The notes beneath the pieces were generated by a model that was not told the DNA's origin, did no database searches, and saw nothing but the letters and a program-made list of their open reading frames with translations. From an uncultured Eubacteriales bacterium (GTDB lineage: Bacteria > Bacillota > Clostridia > Oscillospirales > Acutalibacteraceae): a DNA stretch of 5,932 bases. The stretch is from the NCBI GenBank assembly GCA_934615635.1, contig CAKTTT010000150.1:1-5932 (forward strand), in the 5' to 3' direction. The position numbers were made by a program, and so were the translations under genes. Positions 4,131 through 5,932 of this stretch are shown one piece after another (the first letter of the stretch is position 1; each line of letters starts with the position of its first letter).

Positions 4131-5932
4131 GTGAGCAAGATGCTGAAAAATCGTGTCCGCCGGTTATTGTCCGGTATTCTGGCGCTTACTTTTGTGATGA
4201 CCTCCGCGCTTTTCTCCACGGTATCGGCGGAGGAGGGAACCGCTGCCGTTCAGTACGGCCTCCATGTGGAGAGCGATGGAACGGTTACTATGCAGGGCAA
4301 ACCTTTTTACGGTATGGGCGTCAATTTTTATAATTCTTTCAACCGCACCATCGGCAACTTGGAGTATGAGGAGTATATCGACGACTTCAAGCTGCTGTCC
4401 GAGCTGGGCATCCCCTTCATACGGGTGGCCTTCAGCCCCTATTACGCGATCAATTGGCAGCAATATGTGGATAATCCCGAGCTGTACTTCAACGAAATGG
4501 ACCGTCTGGTCCGGACCGCGGAGGAATACAACATCGGCATCATTGCCTCGCTGTTCTGGTGGATGCCCGGCGTACCGGATCTGATGGGCGAGTCGGTGAA
4601 TCAGATCGGCAACCCCAACAGCAAAACCGTAGCCTTTGCCAAGAACTACGCCGGCGCGGTGGTGGAACGGTATGTGGATTCTCCGGCGCTTTGGGGCTGG
4701 GAGATCGGCAACGAATTCAATCTGCCGGCGGATCTGTTCTACCCGGACAACATCCCGCTGATCGCGCCCCATTACGGCACGCCGGAAACCCGGACTGCCG
4801 CCGACATCCCCACTTCGGAGGATGTGCAGGTTTTCTACACGCAGATTTCCGCCAAGATCCGCACCATCGATAGCTACCGGATGATCAGCAACGGCGACGC
4901 GGAGTACCGCGCCTCTCAGATGAATCTCCGGACCAACCACAATTGGACGACGGATACCCTGCAGCAATTCAAGGAGTTGGCCTCGGTCTTCGCGCCGGGC
5001 GACATCGACACGGTGAGCAGCCATATTTACGATTATGATCAAAATCGTTTCGGCCGCACCACCAATATCGAGGAGATGCTGCAGCTTTACGTGCAGAACA
5101 GCCGGTATTACGGCAAGGCCTTCTATTTCGGAGAGTTCAGCTCCAACTTGGGAGACGAAGCCCAGGACAAGCTGACGGCGCAGCGGGTGTTCAACGCCAT
5201 ACGCAACGCCGACGTGCAGTTGTCCTCTCCCTGGAATTACGGTATGACCTCCAACGGCTCCTTCCTGGCCACCGGACAGGGATCCTTCATGCTGGACATG
5301 ATTTCCGACATCAACCGGGAATATGCCGTTCAGGGCAAGCAGGATCTCTCCAAAGCGTGGCCCAAAGCCAACCTGGCAAAGGTGGCGGGCGATGCGGACC
5401 ACATGATCAAGCGGGGCGTGGACAATTTCGATCCCACCAAGATGATCAGCTACCGCGACCGTTGGTATGGTTGGTCCATGGGGGGAGAGTTCCCGGTGAG
5501 CTCCTTCACCGCGGACAGCACTGTCAAATATAACGGCGCCTCCACCTTCAAGATCGAGCAGTCCGGCACCAATACCCGGACCAGTATGCAGACTCTGATC
5601 CCGCTGGAGGGCAATAAGACATACACCCTCACCGCCTACATCAAAACCCAGAACGTGGCGCTGGTAACCGGTTCCAATCCTCAGCAGGGCGCCTTCGCCG
5701 CCTGGGGTCTGGTGGACGACAGCTATCTGGCTTCCAGCTATTGGGGCACTAAACCGAGTATGCTGGTGGCCAATGTGGACGCCAACGAGAACCACAACTG
5801 TCTCGTCACGGAGCAGGGGGCCAAGACCTTTACCGGCACCAACGATTGGACCAAGGTCCAGGTAACCTTCACCACCCCGGCGGCTGCGACGGCTCTGTTC
5901 ATGCAGTTCCAGCTTCGGGATGCGACGGGTAC
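4131..5932 (+). CDS. Secreted GH5-like (clan GH-A) glycoside hydrolase with carbohydrate-binding-like domain, 3' end cut
   Basis: At least 600 residues are encoded with no stop to the right edge. Residues 1-33 form a signal peptide: basic MSKMLKNRVRR, a hydrophobic core, and a likely cut after VSA (33). The catalytic barrel spans about 40-400. Clan GH-A features in order are GMGVNFYNSF near the first strand, Arg98 in FIRVAFSPY, FWWMPG at 142-147, the acid/base Glu195 in WEIGNEFN, HIY at 298-300, the nucleophile Glu335 in FYFGEFSS, and Trp368 in SPWNYG. These are the residues expected of GH5 retaining enzymes, which cut beta-linked glucans, mannans or similar polymers; the substrate cannot be read here. 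From about 431 on, a beta-sandwich resembling CBM4/9-type modules appears (NGASTFKIEQSG, KTYTLTAYIKT, DWTKVQVTFTTP). The GTG start has GAAAGGA nine bases upstream; the ATG at 4140 is too far from it. Confidence 0.92.
   Translation, partial: MSKMLKNRVRRLLSGILALTFVMTSALFSTVSAEEGTAAVQYGLHVESDGTVTMQGKPFYGMGVNFYNSFNRTIGNLEYEEYIDDFKLLSELGIPFIRVAFSPYYAINWQQYVDNPELYFNEMDRLVRTAEEYNIGIIASLFWWMPGVPDLMGESVNQIGNPNSKTVAFAKNYAGAVVERYVDSPALWGWEIGNEFNLPADLFYPDNIPLIAPHYGTPETRTAADIPTSEDVQVFYTQISAKIRTIDSYRMISNGDAEYRASQMNLRTNHNWTTDTLQQFKELASVFAPGDIDTVSSHIYDYDQNRFGRTTNIEEMLQLYVQNSRYYGKAFYFGEFSSNLGDEAQDKLTAQRVFNAIRNADVQLSSPWNYGMTSNGSFLATGQGSFMLDMISDINREYAVQGKQDLSKAWPKANLAKVAGDADHMIKRGVDNFDPTKMISYRDRWYGWSMGGEFPVSSFTADSTVKYNGASTFKIEQSGTNTRTSMQTLIPLEGNKTYTLTAYIKTQNVALVTGSNPQQGAFAAWGLVDDSYLASSYWGTKPSMLVANVDANENHNCLVTEQGAKTFTGTNDWTKVQVTFTTPAAATALFMQFQLRDATG

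Noticed and set aside
3952..4134. 60-codon plus-strand frame ending in a GTGA overlap with the glycosidase start
   Set aside because: The overlap would suit translational coupling, but the product is a Trp/Arg/Ser/Lys-rich shadow-like sequence and the ATG at 3952 has no ribosome binding site. The other frame here looks more protein-like.
3797..4219. 140-codon minus-strand frame
   Set aside because: No domain or convincing ribosome binding site, and it overlaps the signal peptide region of the glycosidase.
4164..5795. 543-codon minus-strand frame
   Set aside because: Antisense shadow of the glycosidase, whose catalytic motifs and signal peptide are clear on the plus strand.

Overview
The window looks like a chromosomal stretch from a Gram-positive anaerobe of the class Clostridia, probably a gut-type Oscillospiraceae or Ruminococcaceae relative. 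The signs are strong GGAGG-type ribosome binding sites, sigma-A style promoters with 17-base spacers, moderately high GC coding DNA with AT-rich promoters, a small YjcZ-like membrane peptide, and a large secreted glycoside hydrolase. This placement is inferred from style, not from a marker gene.

Layout from left to right. (1) Positions 1-121, minus strand: the N-terminus of a cyclase-family (kynurenine formamidase-like) metal hydrolase that runs off the left edge. (2) Positions 247-393, plus strand: a 48-residue peptide with one hydrophobic segment and 12 cysteines, starting divergently from the cyclase. (3) Positions 409-452: a perfect 20-bp inverted repeat between convergent gene ends. (4) Positions 466-2172, minus strand: a 568-residue protein with three N-terminal membrane helices and a very large extracytoplasmic part. 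(5) Positions 2329-3030, minus strand: a six-helix membrane protein with a well-formed promoter at 3082-3110 and a probable terminator at 2243-2277. (6) Positions 3111-3640: about 530 bases of GC-rich DNA without a convincing gene, followed by an AT-rich promoter zone with a perfect TTGACA box at 3641. (7) A long leader with a hairpin (3769-3794) and a puzzling upstream reading frame. (8) Positions 4131-5932, plus strand: a secreted GH5-like (clan GH-A) beta-glycosidase with a C-terminal carbohydrate-binding-like domain, open at the right edge.

The rightmost gene is the largest and clearest. It starts with GTG, has a signal peptide, both catalytic glutamates are visible, and the frame has no stop to the end of the window. 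It would act outside the cell on a plant or host polysaccharide. The two minus-strand membrane proteins are neighbours in the same orientation but appear to have separate promoters, and no shared function can be read from the sequence. No mobile element, CRISPR array, tRNA or rRNA was seen.

The points most worth a second look are the leader of the glycosidase gene, the cysteine-rich membrane peptide, and the large unassigned membrane-anchored protein. The leader has a stop-free frame continuous with the enzyme for almost 390 bases before its start, plus a near-perfect Shine-Dalgarno sequence with no ordinary start codon after it.
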